Of a DNA stretch of 64,000 nucleotides, positions 8,840 to 20,165 are shown one piece after another. The stretch spans positions 124,001-188,000 of the forward strand of contig OZ246890.1 in assembly GCA_965231815.1 (NCBI GenBank). Direction: 5' to 3'. A program made the translations under genes and the position numbers. Position 1 is the first letter of the stretch. Every line of letters begins with the position of its first letter. This stretch comes from JAPPFW01 sp965231815 (GTDB lineage: Bacteria; Actinomycetota; Acidimicrobiia; Spongiisociales; Spongiisociaceae). The notes under the pieces were generated by a model that was not told the origin of the DNA, did not search any database, and saw only the letters and a program-made list of their open reading frames with translations.

Positions 8840-9493
8840 GTGCCGGCGATGGCACCTGTTGTCTGCCACGGTGATTACCGCATCGGCAATATCCTGCGGG
8901 ATGACGGCGGAAAGATCAGCGGAGCGCTCGATTGGGAGCGAGCCTGGGCGAGCGATCCGATATGCGACTCTGACGAAAGCGCTAACCTGCCACACTCTAG
9001 AGGCGGCTTGGGAGGCGGCGTTCGGCGCGCATCGAGCATCGAGTTCTCGCAGATACACCACATCGGAATTATCGTATCGGATCTCGATGGCGCCATGAAC
9101 GAGTTCAGCAGCCGGATGGCCGTCACGTGGGCGCCGATACGACACGGCGAACGCATCGTGCGCCACCTCGGCCGGCGGGTAACGACCGACCTCCGACTCA
9201 CCTACTCGATAGAAGGCCCGCCCCATCTGGAGTTGATCGGCGAAGCACCGGGCACGCCGTGGGAGCCGACCGGAGGAGGCATACACCACGCCGGGTTCTG
9301 GGTTGACGATCTGCGCGCCGCCGGCCTCGTGCTGACCAGGGCCGGGATGACGCTCGAAGCCACCTATGACGCCGAGGATGGCGGGTTACTCGGCTTTGCA
9401 TACTTCACCGACGCCAATGGCTTCCGGGTCGAGCTCCTCGACGATTCTCGCCGACAGGCGTTTGATGATTGGCTTGCGGGCGAGCCGGGTTAG
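8840..9493 (+). CDS. VOC family protein with an aminoglycoside-phosphotransferase-like fragment at its N-terminus
   Basis: From ~residue 68 the 217-residue frame is a VOC (glyoxalase/methylmalonyl-CoA-epimerase-like) domain with its four metal-ligand positions visible: HHIGIIVSD, HLELIGEAP, IHHAGFWVDD and FRVELLDD. Residues ~7-42 instead read VCHGDYRIGNIL...GALDWERAW, the catalytic loop and DFG-like region of APH-type kinases. No start codon sits directly before the VOC domain, so either the kinase fragment is translated as a leader or the VOC gene has lost its own start. Recombination between a degraded kinase gene and a VOC gene is the likely origin. Confidence 0.65.
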   Translation: MPAMAPVVCHGDYRIGNILRDDGGKISGALDWERAWASDPICDSDESANLPHSRGGLGGGVRRASSIEFSQIHHIGIIVSDLDGAMNEFSSRMAVTWAPIRHGERIVRHLGRRVTTDLRLTYSIEGPPHLELIGEAPGTPWEPTGGGIHHAGFWVDDLRAAGLVLTRAGMTLEATYDAEDGGLLGFAYFTDANGFRVELLDDSRRQAFDDWLAGEPG

Positions 9494-9560
9494 GCCGGAT
9501 CCAGTAACTGGGCGACCGTGACCATCGGCGTTACGACCTATCCGTAGGAGGAGGCCGATC

Positions 9561-9680
9561 ATGTCGATTCGATATCACGGGCATCAGACATACCACGCTC
9601 GCGGTGTCCAACATCGAGACTGGTGGATACCGCGGCGCGGGCCGCCGTCGAACGCCGGCTAGCGGAAGGGCGCCTTCGCT
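9561..9680 (+). pseudogene. Degenerate VOC-family gene remnant
   Basis: A strong ribosome site (GGAGGAGG) precedes ATG at 9561, but the frame breaks at once. One base out of frame the sequence reads DITGIRHTTLAVSNIETGGY, the first strand of a VOC domain with its metal-binding His, then loses similarity. It lies between two complete VOC genes and looks like a third, decayed one. The rest of 9494-9780 shows nothing else recognisable. Confidence 0.5.
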
Positions 9681-9780
9681 GACAGGGGCGACACCCGGCG
9701 GGTTCGGTTCGAGTCTTCACCGCCGAAGCGGACGAGCCGGGCCCTGTTAGATTGACGTCGAAACCGTCCGGGGGGCACGA

Positions 9781-10329
9781 ATGCCGGCTGTCCATATCGA
9801 TCACGTCGCGATGTGCGTGCGCGATCTGGAAACGGCGATCGCTGACTGGCGCGATATTCTCGAGGTTCTCTCGCCGGAGCACACACTGCAGCTGACCCGA
9901 GGGGAAGGCACGGCCGACGGCGTTCACATGATCTGGGCAACTTTCCAGAACCCCGATCCCCTCGGCATCAGCATCCAGTTGTGGGCGGCGGGAACGCCGG
10001 GAACCTGGGTCGACAAACTGCTCGATCGCCGCGGCGAGTTTGTCCACCACATCGCATTTCTCTCCGACGACTTCGGCCACACGGTCGAGCAATGTCGTCG
10101 AGCCGGGCTACCGGTTCTTCTCGACGAGAACAGCGGTCCCCCCAACATTCCATGGCTGCAGTGGAACTTCATCGGTGAGGACAAGGCGCACGGGGTGCTG
10201 ATCGAACTCGCTACCCGTTACCAAGCTGTGGGCGATCGCTGGTACCCCCATCCCGGCAACACCGAGAACGGCCATCTCGCTGAGGAGCTTCGGCAGCGTT
10301 GGGACGAACCGCCCTTCGGCGAGGATTGA
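9781..10329 (+). CDS. VOC family protein
   Basis: A 182-residue protein with the paired beta-alpha-beta-beta-beta modules of the VOC superfamily. Metal-ligand candidates are visible in IDHVAMCVRDLETA, GISIQLW, VHHIAFLSDD and GVLIELA. It is similar in layout to methylmalonyl-CoA epimerase and to glyoxalase/dioxygenase-like proteins, so epimerase, isomerase or ring-cleavage activity is possible. The start ATG at 9781 gives a conventional N-terminus (MPAVHIDHVAM). It stands alone, downstream of another VOC gene and a VOC remnant, suggesting local duplication. The C-terminal ~35 residues (from RWYPHPGN) extend past the domain. Confidence 0.8.
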   Translation: MPAVHIDHVAMCVRDLETAIADWRDILEVLSPEHTLQLTRGEGTADGVHMIWATFQNPDPLGISIQLWAAGTPGTWVDKLLDRRGEFVHHIAFLSDDFGHTVEQCRRAGLPVLLDENSGPPNIPWLQWNFIGEDKAHGVLIELATRYQAVGDRWYPHPGNTENGHLAEELRQRWDEPPFGED

Positions 10330-10386
10330 TCGGACTCCAAGGCCTCTGGTCGGATCCGACACGCGACACATGGTCGGGGAACTCGC

Positions 10387-10515
10387 TTACCCATCGCTAT
10401 CGAGCTCACTCCGGATCCACTCCCGAAGCCGATACTTCCGGATCTTCGTCGCGCACATGGGCCACTCGGTTACGAACCGCACGTAGCGGGGCGCCTTGAA
10501 GCACGCATAGCCCGG
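10387..10515 (-). pseudogene. C-terminal fragment of an acyl-CoA synthetase
   Basis: About 42 codons on the minus strand ending in TAA at 10387-10389 read YACFKAPRYVRFVTEWPM and then ATKIRKYRLREW, the last segment of an AMP-forming acyl-CoA ligase. It closely parallels the end of the intact ligase at 51342 (ASFKVPRHVRFVTDWPM). No adenylation domain remains upstream, so this is a stranded 3' end. The rest of the 10330-10807 gap holds no supported gene. Confidence 0.75.
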
Positions 10516-10807
10516 ATGCGATGAGGGTGTGGCTGTTGTCGAAGACCGTCAGGTCCCGGCCGGGTAACGCCTCCCTGGGCCGACCGTCGGGAAGGAAAGA
10601 TCCGGATCCGCCACCGCGCAAAGAACCTCCCTCATCGCTTCTCGTCCCATCGCAGCAGCACGTAGGATTGCAAGAAGTAGAGGATCCGGAAACGGCGCGG
10701 AGCATGACGGTTGCAAGACATGGGCGAATCTTGGTGATCCTTGCCGGGCTCACGCTAACTGCCGGGATCCTGGTGGCAACACCGTTGGCCGGGGTGGCGC
10801 ACTAGCC

Positions 10808-13456
<2,649 letters not shown>

Positions 13457-13580
13457 CACCACCGGGTCAGGCGCACCGGAATAGTGGGGTATTCGCGTGT
13501 TGTGGGGTTGTCGGTTGCTCGGAGGGCGTGGACTCGTCGGGTTTGTTTGAGGGAACGGTACAATCAGGGGAAATGGACGG

Positions 13581-14066
13581 ATGGCTATGACAACAAAAGA
13601 AGCGGTACGGAACTATCAGCCACGTCCTGGGGACTATGTGCCACGGCGGGTCGTCACCCGGAAGGAACTGACCGCTGCTGACCTGCCGCCTCTGATGGTC
13701 GTACCCGACCTTCGCGGGTCATACAGGTATCCGCTGCTGCAGTTCATCGTCGACTGGAACCTGTCAGACGACCAAGCTCGGCTGGTCGCCGAGCCGCCTG
13801 TCTACGACGGGGACGACCCTGTGCTGCTGCCGGCTATCGCAGTGGTCGTTCACGCGCTCGCGGAACGGGCCGGGATCCCTATACCCGGCTGGGTGCTCCA
13901 ACATCGCGCTCCGACAGACGTCGCTTTGTTCGTTCCTGACTACATGCCGAAATATGCGGAGTGGCTCAAACGCAGGTCACATCCGCTGTCCAAGTACCAT
14001 CGGGTTCATATTCATCCCCGGATGCTGGACAAAGGAACCGACGACTGGTGGCTGCCCTGGGACTGA
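13581..14066 (+). CDS. Hypothetical protein upstream of a nucleotidyltransferase
   Basis: A 161-residue soluble protein of unrecognised family, beginning MAMTTKEAVRNY. It has a helix-rich central part (LLQFIVDWNLSDDQARLVAEPP) and ends with a basic patch and WWLPWD. Three bases separate it from the nucleotidyltransferase-like gene downstream, so the two are surely co-transcribed. By position it could be the antitoxin-like partner of that gene, but no DNA-binding motif was recognised. A TACAAT hexamer at ~13558 is a possible -10 element. Confidence 0.65.
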   Translation: MAMTTKEAVRNYQPRPGDYVPRRVVTRKELTAADLPPLMVVPDLRGSYRYPLLQFIVDWNLSDDQARLVAEPPVYDGDDPVLLPAIAVVVHALAERAGIPIPGWVLQHRAPTDVALFVPDYMPKYAEWLKRRSHPLSKYHRVHIHPRMLDKGTDDWWLPWD

Positions 14067-14069
14067 CAT

Positions 14070-14606
14070 ATGTTTGAACGGGGACTGACCAGAGAACAGC
14101 TAATCGGCCTGTTCGAAGAGTTGGACCTGTGGCTCGCCGCGAGAAAAGCCGCCCACTACCAGATGCTGGTAGTGGGCGGTGCTGCTATCGCCCTGCAGTG
14201 GAATCCCTCCCGGCTTACCAACGACGTGGACGCTATCTCGGAAGGTTTCACCGACGAATTACGAGAAGGGATCACAGCAGTCGCCGCTACGCAGAATGTG
14301 CGGCCTGATTGGCTCAACGACGCTTCCAAGATGTCGGCTCTCTCCCCCCAGGCCGACGCTTCCCCCACCCCCATATACGAAGGGACCAACCTGACCATCT
14401 ACGGAGCAGGCGCCCGGTACGTGATGGCCATGAAGGCGATCTCCGGCCGTCCCGTAGACCTGGCGGACCTTCCGGTTCTGGTTAGGGCAGCCGACTTCGA
14501 TACGCTCGACGAAGCGTTGGAGTGGGTAGACCGCGCCTACCCACTCCGTCCGACACCTGTATCAGCCCGATACGCTCTCGAACAGATATGGGCTGACCTG
14601 CACTGA
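14070..14606 (+). CDS. Nucleotidyltransferase-fold protein (DUF6036-like / AbiEii-like)
   Basis: A 178-residue protein with the minimal nucleotidyltransferase signature: VVGGAAIALQW near residue 33, followed by NDVDAISEGF near residue 50, with two acidic residues in DVD. The C-terminal half (YVMAMKAISGRPVDLADLPVL) matches proteins annotated as DUF6036 or AbiEii-like nucleotidyltransferases, many of which act as toxins that modify tRNA or other targets. Together with the 161-residue upstream gene it may form a toxin-antitoxin pair. This is family-level inference; neither partner is a typical AbiEi. Confidence 0.72.
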   Translation: MFERGLTREQLIGLFEELDLWLAARKAAHYQMLVVGGAAIALQWNPSRLTNDVDAISEGFTDELREGITAVAATQNVRPDWLNDASKMSALSPQADASPTPIYEGTNLTIYGAGARYVMAMKAISGRPVDLADLPVLVRAADFDTLDEALEWVDRAYPLRPTPVSARYALEQIWADLH

Positions 14607-14785
14607 TAATCCCGCAAACCACCACCCGTAGCCCGCCGCCACCCCGTCAGGTCGCAGCACACGAGCCCTTCATCCCAGACCCATCATCGCGGAGCGGCTC
14701 CTCTCCCTCCGTCAAACCCCCACCAATGAATTATCGGGGTCGGGATAGCGGTACGGTGTTCTACGCAGCGCAGGCGGCGAGCCCT

Positions 14786-14968
14786 ACACGCACCAGGTCC
14801 GGCCGGCGCATCATCTGGTCAGCAGCTACGACACCATAGCCGTTGAAGGGTTGAACGTGGCGGGGATACTCCGCACCAAAATGTTTTCGCACAGGATGGC
14901 TTCGCAGCGCCGCCTTCGACCACATATTGGAACGCGGGGAGTGGCCGAGTCGGCGAACGAACGGTGAG
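14786..14968 (+). pseudogene. TnpB (IS605 OrfB) fragment
   Basis: A plus-strand frame reads HHLVSSYDTIAVEGLNVAGI and then LRTKMFSHRMASQ, which matches the RuvC region of TnpB around its first conserved Glu (usual form: I.vEdLn..gm). It stops at TGA near 14968 and has no start codon or N-terminal half. It complements the N-terminal TnpB piece at 4160-4557 but is on the opposite strand and ~10 kb away. The rest of the 14607-15228 gap contains no recognisable gene. Confidence 0.65.
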
Positions 14969-15228
14969 CAGGGGCCCGGGATACGGACGAAACACCGATT
15001 CGCAGCGACTGGGAAGAGGTGACAGATTCCGGCTGAGGAGGTGACAGCCTCGTGGGACCCCTACCATTACCCCTGGTCGGGGGTGGTCGAGAAGGCCCCA
15101 ATAGTGGTGCGCAGCGGGCGGGTCGATGCGGAAGCGCCGCCGAGTCAGATGGGGTCGAATTGCGGCGCCTGAACACTGCCGCCTGAACACTGCCTCCGGC
15201 TCGAATCGCGTTTGATATCGTACCCGGA

Positions 15229-15603
15229 GTGCCAGAACCGACTCCGATTGCCGTACCTACCGAGCTGGAGGGCCTCAACGACGCCACTCCGGGCCTGATC
15301 TCAGCATTACGCGACGCGCGAGTCGCCGGCGAGACCGGCAGTTCCCTCGACGAGCGAGAAATCGAGCTCGTTCGGATCGGCGCCCTGGTTGCGCTCGGAG
15401 CGCCTGCGGCGTCGTTTCGGACTCACGTCACGCGAGCATTGTCTGCCGGCGCGTCGGTAGATGAGGTGTGGGGGTCGGTCGCCGCTATCGCTACTCTCGC
15501 CGGCGTTCCCCGACTCATTGCATCGGCGCCCCACATCTCAGCCGCTATCGAGGGTCACGAAGCTAGCCAAGAGGATAAACCTGCCAACCGAACGTTTGGT
15601 TAG
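15229..15603 (+). CDS. Carboxymuconolactone decarboxylase (CMD/AhpD) family protein
   Basis: A 124-residue all-helical protein. Helices at IELVRIGALVALGAPAAS, FRTHVTRALSAGASVDEVW and VAAIATLAGVPRLIAS are the standard CMD fold. The CxxH redox motif of AhpD-type peroxidases is absent (ALGAPAAS at that place), so a peroxidase role is unlikely and a decarboxylase or unknown role remains. The start is GTG at 15229. It stands alone ~110 bp before the acyl-CoA dehydrogenase gene and may be co-transcribed with it. Confidence 0.78.
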   Translation: MPEPTPIAVPTELEGLNDATPGLISALRDARVAGETGSSLDEREIELVRIGALVALGAPAASFRTHVTRALSAGASVDEVWGSVAAIATLAGVPRLIASAPHISAAIEGHEASQEDKPANRTFG

Positions 15604-15712
15604 GCTGGTAAATGTGGATCGCACGAGTGAGTGACGGCGATCTCCGTCTGGCTGATTCAAAGAGAGTCGGGCAATTCTCGATGCGGATCGATAGCCGGTA
15701 AGGAAGGTTGAC

Positions 15713-16876
15713 GTGGATTTCGGCTATACCGAGGAACAAGAGCTTTTTCGTAGATCACTGCGGGACTGGGTAGACAGGGAGATACCCAAAGAGTATGCCA
15801 ACCGCCTCGAACAGCAGGAATACGAGTTTCCCCACGAGCTGTGGGACAAGTTCACCGAAGCGGGATTCCATGCGATCGGCATCGACGAGAAATATGGCGG
15901 CCAAGGCGGAGACATCATCAGCCAGATGATTCTCTGTCGCGAATTGGCGCGTTCCCTGGCAGGCTTGACGTGGGTATGGGGCATCTCTTCGTTCTCAGGG
16001 GCTAAGTCGGTCGGGCTCTATGGCTCCGAGCGGCAGAAGCTGGAAATCCTTCCCCGACTCGCCAGAGGCGAGATCAAGTTTGCCATTGCATACACGGAGC
16101 CTGCTGGCGGCACCGATCTGCTCGGAGCGATGACAACGACCGCGGTCAGGGCCGGCGGCGGATGGGTCATCAACGGCCAGAAGATCTGGTCCACGGCGGC
16201 CCACGTTGCCGACTACCTGCTGCTACTGGCTCGCACCGAGCCGGTCACCGCCAAAAAGAGCGCGGGTACCACGGTGTTCCTGGTGCCTGCGAAACAGGAC
16301 GGCGTGACGACGCGCCAGATCCCGAAGATCGGAATGCGCTCGGTCGGGTCATGCGAGGTGTGGCTGGACGACGCGTGGGCGCCCGACGAGTTGGTTCTCG
16401 GCGAGCCGGGGAACGGGTTCAAGCAGAGCCTCGGAACGCTGAACAACGAACGGATCATGCTCGCCGCGCTCTGTGTCGGGATCATCGACGGCGTGCTGGA
16501 AGACGCCCTGGATTACTTGGCGACCCGAGAGGTGTTCGGAAAGAGGTTGGAGCAAATGCAAGTACTCCAGCACTACATCGCAGACATGAAGATGATGCAG
16601 TCCCAGGCTGAGCTCATGACATTCAATGCAGCCTGGCGCCAATCCGAGGGCCTCGAATGTGGTCTCGAATCCAACATGGCCAAGGTCGTGAGTTCGGAGA
16701 ACGCCGGCAAGTGTTCCGACCTCGCCCTGCAGATGTTCGGAGGAATGGGGTATGCGTACGAGACCAACCCTCAGCGCTACTGGAGGGACGCGAGGCTCTA
16801 CCGCATAGGCCCTATCGCCAACGAGATGGCAAGGAACTCCATCGCCGAGGCGCTTGGAATGCCAAGGTCCTTCTAG
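15713..16876 (+). CDS. Acyl-CoA dehydrogenase
   Basis: A 387-residue FAD-dependent acyl-CoA dehydrogenase. It shows AIAYTEPAGGTDL (FAD/substrate strand, ~residue 125), VINGQKIWSTAAHVADYL (~155), TREVFGKRLEQMQVLQ (~270) and ALQMFGGMGYAYETNPQRYWRD (~340). The C-terminal YEGT motif is replaced by RIGPIANEMARN. A Glu in TLNNERIM (~245) is placed as in isovaleryl-CoA-type enzymes and is the likely base. A GTG start preceded by AAGGAAGG gives the usual MDFGYTEEQ opening. It would oxidise an acyl-CoA to an enoyl-CoA. The neighbouring SDR and IpdAB-like genes suggest the same catabolic route. Confidence 0.9.
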   Translation: MDFGYTEEQELFRRSLRDWVDREIPKEYANRLEQQEYEFPHELWDKFTEAGFHAIGIDEKYGGQGGDIISQMILCRELARSLAGLTWVWGISSFSGAKSVGLYGSERQKLEILPRLARGEIKFAIAYTEPAGGTDLLGAMTTTAVRAGGGWVINGQKIWSTAAHVADYLLLLARTEPVTAKKSAGTTVFLVPAKQDGVTTRQIPKIGMRSVGSCEVWLDDAWAPDELVLGEPGNGFKQSLGTLNNERIMLAALCVGIIDGVLEDALDYLATREVFGKRLEQMQVLQHYIADMKMMQSQAELMTFNAAWRQSEGLECGLESNMAKVVSSENAGKCSDLALQMFGGMGYAYETNPQRYWRDARLYRIGPIANEMARNSIAEALGMPRSF

Positions 16877-17059
16877 TGTGCCTGTATCACAGATGCGATG
16901 AAGATAACACCTACCGGGTCGAGATCGCGAAAACCAAACCACCGGATTTGCCGCCTCCGGTGGGACCCACCCCCAACCGCCGCCTCCTCAGCGTCGAAAC
17001 GCGTCCCGCCTACCCCCTTTGCCGAGCGTTTTCGGCCACAAGGTGGAAGAACAAGATGA

Positions 17060-17238
17060 CCCCAACCCCGGTCCTGTCGGTACCTGACCGGACCGTCGGT
17101 GCTTACGGTTACCCACCAGTATGCAGAAGAGGTGGGACAGATTCTCAGGCGGTCCGGCAACGCCCGTCGGAAAGATTTCGCGGCCTCCTACACACAACGA
17201 AACAACGACTCAGGACACCAGGAGGGTGCGAAAACATG
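17060..17238 (+). other. Unassigned open stretch in the gap before the SDR gene
   Basis: After a TGA at ~17057 an open frame reads on through RYLTGPSVLTVTHQYAEEVG and a basic segment to TGA at 17236-17238, which lies inside the family A repeat. It looks like the C-terminal tail of a lost protein, but no family was recognised. The rest of the 16877-17217 gap shows no gene. Confidence 0.25.
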
Positions 17239-17335
17239 AATCTTTTAGGGTTCGGTGGTCGGCAAACCACCTGGTCAAAGAGTTTCGGGTCAGCGGGTGA
17301 ACCCCTTTGTACGGGATTTCTCGGCAGACTTCTAG
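17218..17335 (-). repeat. Short inverted-repeat element, family A copy 2 (diverged)
   Basis: A copy of the 118-bp family A element in reverse orientation: CCAGGAGGGT at the left, ATGAATCTTTTAGGGTTCGG and ACCCCTTTGTACGGG inside, and CTTCTAG at the right end. It is the most mutated copy. It ends only five bases before the ATG of the SDR gene, so it occupies the place where the gene's ribosome-binding site and promoter would be expected. Confidence 0.75.
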
Positions 17336-17339
17336 ACCG

Positions 17340-18146
17340 ATGAGCAGCCTCCGAGGCCTCGAGGGAAGGGTGGCGTTGATTACCGGTGGCGGGCGGGGCA
17401 TCGGATTGAGCATCGCGTCGCGCCTCGCCTCGGAAGGTTGCAAGGTCATAGTCAACGACCGCGATGCCCACCTGGCCCGCCGAGCCGCAGATGAGATAAC
17501 GCGATCCGGAGGGGCTGCCGGCGATGCGGGTGGCAGCGTTACCGACCCGGCAGATACCGAGTCGATGGTCGGCGCCGCCGCCGAGCTATTCGGCGGACTA
17601 GACATAGTCGTCAACAATGCCGGCCTGACCGCAGACAACTGGCTTCATCGGATGTCGGACGAGACGTGGGATCTCGTGGTGGACGTGTGCCTAAACGGGA
17701 CGTTCAACGTGTGCCGATCCGCGGCGAGGCTGCTTAGAAAGGACGCACGCGAAATCCGCTATCACCGGAAAGTGGTGAACATCGTGTCGATCAACGGGAT
17801 CTACGGCGCCGCAGCCAACGTCAATTATTCGGCGGCGAAGGCCGGTGTCATCGGAATCACCAAGTCACTGGCTCGGGAGTGGGCAGGGCAGAAGATCAAC
17901 GTCAACGCAATCGCGCCGGGGTACATCAAGGGCACCCGGCTTAGCGGTCCCCGCGACGACACCGGGCGTTTCGGAATCGCCGCGGAAATGATTCCGAAGA
18001 TCGAAGCACAGATTCCGATAGGGCGGCCGGGACTCCCGGAGGATGTCGCGGCGGCAGTTGCGTTCCTGAGTTCGAGCGAATCGGACTATGTAACCGGCCA
18101 GGTGCTGGAGGTGCACGGCGGCCTCGAGGGCATTCAACTGGTCTGA
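17340..18146 (+). CDS. SDR family oxidoreductase
   Basis: A 268-residue short-chain dehydrogenase/reductase. The cofactor glycine motif TGGGRGIG is at residues ~15-22, NNAG near 88, and the catalytic Ser/Tyr/Lys in VSINGIYGAAANVNYSAAK (~residues 148-166). The C-terminus carries VTGQVLEVHGG, typical of FabG-like 3-hydroxyacyl-CoA dehydrogenases. It likely oxidises a 3-hydroxyacyl-CoA with NAD(P)+. The ATG at 17340 gives the canonical N-terminus; the reading frame is also open upstream into the repeat. It is followed after 39 bp by the CoA-transferase-like pair. Confidence 0.86.
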   Translation: MSSLRGLEGRVALITGGGRGIGLSIASRLASEGCKVIVNDRDAHLARRAADEITRSGGAAGDAGGSVTDPADTESMVGAAAELFGGLDIVVNNAGLTADNWLHRMSDETWDLVVDVCLNGTFNVCRSAARLLRKDAREIRYHRKVVNIVSINGIYGAAANVNYSAAKAGVIGITKSLAREWAGQKINVNAIAPGYIKGTRLSGPRDDTGRFGIAAEMIPKIEAQIPIGRPGLPEDVAAAVAFLSSSESDYVTGQVLEVHGGLEGIQLV

Positions 18147-18185
18147 GCGCAGATAGCTAGGAGGGTGTTCGAGGGAGCGTGGGAA

Positions 18186-19082
18186 TTGGCGAATAACAAG
18201 GTCACGTCGATCGAAGAGGCGATCGCTACCCATGTGCGGCACGGCGACGTTGTCGCATTGCAGAACATGGGTACCCAGGCGGCGCCGATGGCGGCGGTGC
18301 GCGAACTCATCCGGCAGGACAAGCGCGGCTTGGGGGTTGTGGTCCTGGTCGGGGGCATCGCCGTCGATTGGCTCTCCTTCGCAGGTGTCATGGACCGGCT
18401 GATCGGCGCCGCGGTGACGATGGAACAGTTCGGGCTGTGTCAGCGCTACCGCAAGGCCGTCGAAGGCGGCCGGGTGCGCGTCGAGGAGCTCTCTGAGACC
18501 GCACTGAACGCCCGCCTCGGCGCCGGCGCCCGGAATCTGCCGTATCTTCCGACCCGCGGCCTGATCGGAACCGATCTGATCGGCCAGAACCCCGACAACC
18601 TTCGACTGGTCGAGGATCCCTTCGGCGGTCCTGCGGTCGTGGCATGCCGCGCCCTCGTTCCGGACGTCGCGCTCGTCCACGCACACCGTGTCGACGCCGA
18701 GGGCAACGTGCAATACAAACCGACGACCCTCTGGCCGGATATCGGTATCTTCCCGAAGGCCGCCAGGAAGGTCATCGTAACGGCCGAGGAGATCGTCACA
18801 TCCGACATTCTTCGACGCAGCCCGGACCGCACGGTGCTTCCGGGGTTCGTCGTGGACGCCGTAGTCGAGGTTCCGTACGGCGCCCACCCCACTTCGTTCT
18901 TCCCCGAATACCGCTACGACTCCGATTTCCACCTCGCTTGGGCAAAAGTATCGCGGGACGACGACGCAGCGCGGGAGTTCTTTGACAAGCACGTACTCGG
19001 CCCTTCGTCTCACGCCGAATACCTCAACACCGCCGGAGGCGCCGCGATGATGAGCCGCCTACGCGGCAAGGAAGGCGTATGA
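18186..19082 (+). CDS. CoA-transferase alpha subunit-like (IpdA-like), pair 1
   Basis: A 298-residue class I CoA-transferase fold protein of the GctA/IpdA type: EEAIATHVRHGDVVALQ at the N-terminus, PYLPTRGLIGTDLI near 120, and a long C-terminal region ending SRLRGKEGV. The TTG at 18186 lies 8 nt after GAGGGAG and gives the typical MANNKVTSIEEAI start. A GTG at 18165 directly abuts AGGAGG and is a poor choice. The stop overlaps the ATG of the beta subunit. In actinobacteria, IpdAB hydrolyses a ring intermediate of steroid catabolism instead of moving CoA; that or a related ring hydrolysis is proposed here. Bases 18157-18166 match the 10-bp terminus of repeat family A. Confidence 0.82.
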   Translation: MANNKVTSIEEAIATHVRHGDVVALQNMGTQAAPMAAVRELIRQDKRGLGVVVLVGGIAVDWLSFAGVMDRLIGAAVTMEQFGLCQRYRKAVEGGRVRVEELSETALNARLGAGARNLPYLPTRGLIGTDLIGQNPDNLRLVEDPFGGPAVVACRALVPDVALVHAHRVDAEGNVQYKPTTLWPDIGIFPKAARKVIVTAEEIVTSDILRRSPDRTVLPGFVVDAVVEVPYGAHPTSFFPEYRYDSDFHLAWAKVSRDDDAAREFFDKHVLGPSSHAEYLNTAGGAAMMSRLRGKEGV

Positions 19083-19891
19083 GCGGGGAGGCACACCGGG
19101 AGGCGCGCGACTACACGGTCGACGAGTTGATGATCAGCGTGCTTTCGAGCTTCTTCGAAGACGGCGATCAGGCATGCAACGGAATGGCGTCGTTCCTGCC
19201 GGTGTCCGCCTTCATGCTGGCCCGACTCACGCACGCTCCCGGCCTGGTGTGGCTGGCGTCGGCCACAGGTCTTGAACCGCGACCGGCGAAGGTGCCCGCT
19301 TCGACTCTCGAATCGCAACTCTGGAGCGATTCGGTCATGTACATGGAGCAATATGGTGATTTCTGGAACTACGCCATGAATGGGAGATGGCTACAGAAGT
19401 TCTGTGTGGGAGCTGCTCAGCTCGACATGTACGGCAACGCCAACAACTCGGTGATCGGCGCCGATTTTCACGCTCCGAAGGTGCGTTTGCCCGGTACTGC
19501 GGGCCTCGGCGACATGGGATCGCTCGGCAAGCTCCTCTACTACTGGAACCCGAATCACAACCCCCGCAGCCTCGTCGAGAAGGTCGATTTCGTCTCGGCT
19601 GCCGGGTATCTGGGCGGCGGTGACGAGCGCGAGGATCTGGGCCTGGCAGGGGGGCCACAGGCGGTTGTCACCAACCTCGCCGTCCTCGACTTCGAGCCGG
19701 AGAGCAAGCGAATGCGCCTCAGATCGGCCCACAGAGGCGTCACCGTGGACGACATACGCGCCGCCACCGGGTTCGAACTGGTCATCCCGACCGATGTTCC
19801 GGCAACCCCGGCGCCGACCGAAGAGCAGGTACGCCTCATCCGTGAGGTCATCGACCCTGACGGGATGCGCAGGCGCGAGTTCGGCAGATGA
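19079..19891 (+). CDS. CoA-transferase beta subunit-like (IpdB-like), pair 1
   Basis: A 270-residue partner of the preceding alpha subunit, coupled by an ATGA overlap. Family features: TVDELMISVLSSFFEDGDQ, APGLVWLASATGLEPRP, CVGAAQLDMYGNANNSVIG near residue 110, LVEKVDFVSAAGYL, and a C-terminal HRGVTVDDIRAATGFEL. Where true class I CoA transferases hold the catalytic glutamate (an ESG or ENG-type turn), this protein has WLASATG. A hydrolase or lyase role like that of IpdB is therefore more likely than CoA transfer. Three more alpha/beta pairs occur at 32132, 41433 and 43354. Confidence 0.82.
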   Translation: MSGEAHREARDYTVDELMISVLSSFFEDGDQACNGMASFLPVSAFMLARLTHAPGLVWLASATGLEPRPAKVPASTLESQLWSDSVMYMEQYGDFWNYAMNGRWLQKFCVGAAQLDMYGNANNSVIGADFHAPKVRLPGTAGLGDMGSLGKLLYYWNPNHNPRSLVEKVDFVSAAGYLGGGDEREDLGLAGGPQAVVTNLAVLDFEPESKRMRLRSAHRGVTVDDIRAATGFELVIPTDVPATPAPTEEQVRLIREVIDPDGMRRREFGR

Positions 19892-19905
19892 TTAGCCGCG
19901 ATTCT

Positions 19906-20165
19906 TCAGGTATCAGGGTTTTCGGGCCGAACGCGTGACGCCGCGATGCCGGCAGCTCCCGGGCGCCACGCCGCCAATCCTCCGAAAGGCACGGCCGTTG
20001 CAACCGCCTCCGCCAGTTCGGTGTCCGACGCGCCCTCCTTTCGGGCGGCGGACGCATGCGCAGTGACGAACTCCGGCTCGTACAGAGAGCTGTTGATGGC
20101 CACGAGCAAGAGCTCGGTGTGCAACGAGCTGAGGCCGGTGTCACACAGTCCCGAACCTCCGGCGA
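19906..20165 (-). pseudogene. C-terminal fragment of a CMD-family protein
   Basis: A minus-strand frame from ~20165 to TGA at 19906 reads LSSLHTELLLVAINSSL and EGASDTELAEAVATAVPFGG. This is nearly identical to the C-terminal ~85 residues of the intact CMD protein at 23205. The N-terminal two thirds are absent, and the sequence at the break (~20160) is unrelated. It is a truncated duplicate lying immediately downstream of, and convergent with, the IpdB-like gene. Confidence 0.75.

Noticed and set aside
16873..17197. Minus-strand frames in the gap before the SDR gene
   Set aside because: No recognisable domain, no start context, and composition like non-coding DNA.
18157..18166. CTAGGAGGGT before the pair 1 alpha gene as a solo repeat end
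   Set aside because: Ten bases only, with no matching right end or interior; it may simply be a ribosome-site-like sequence.
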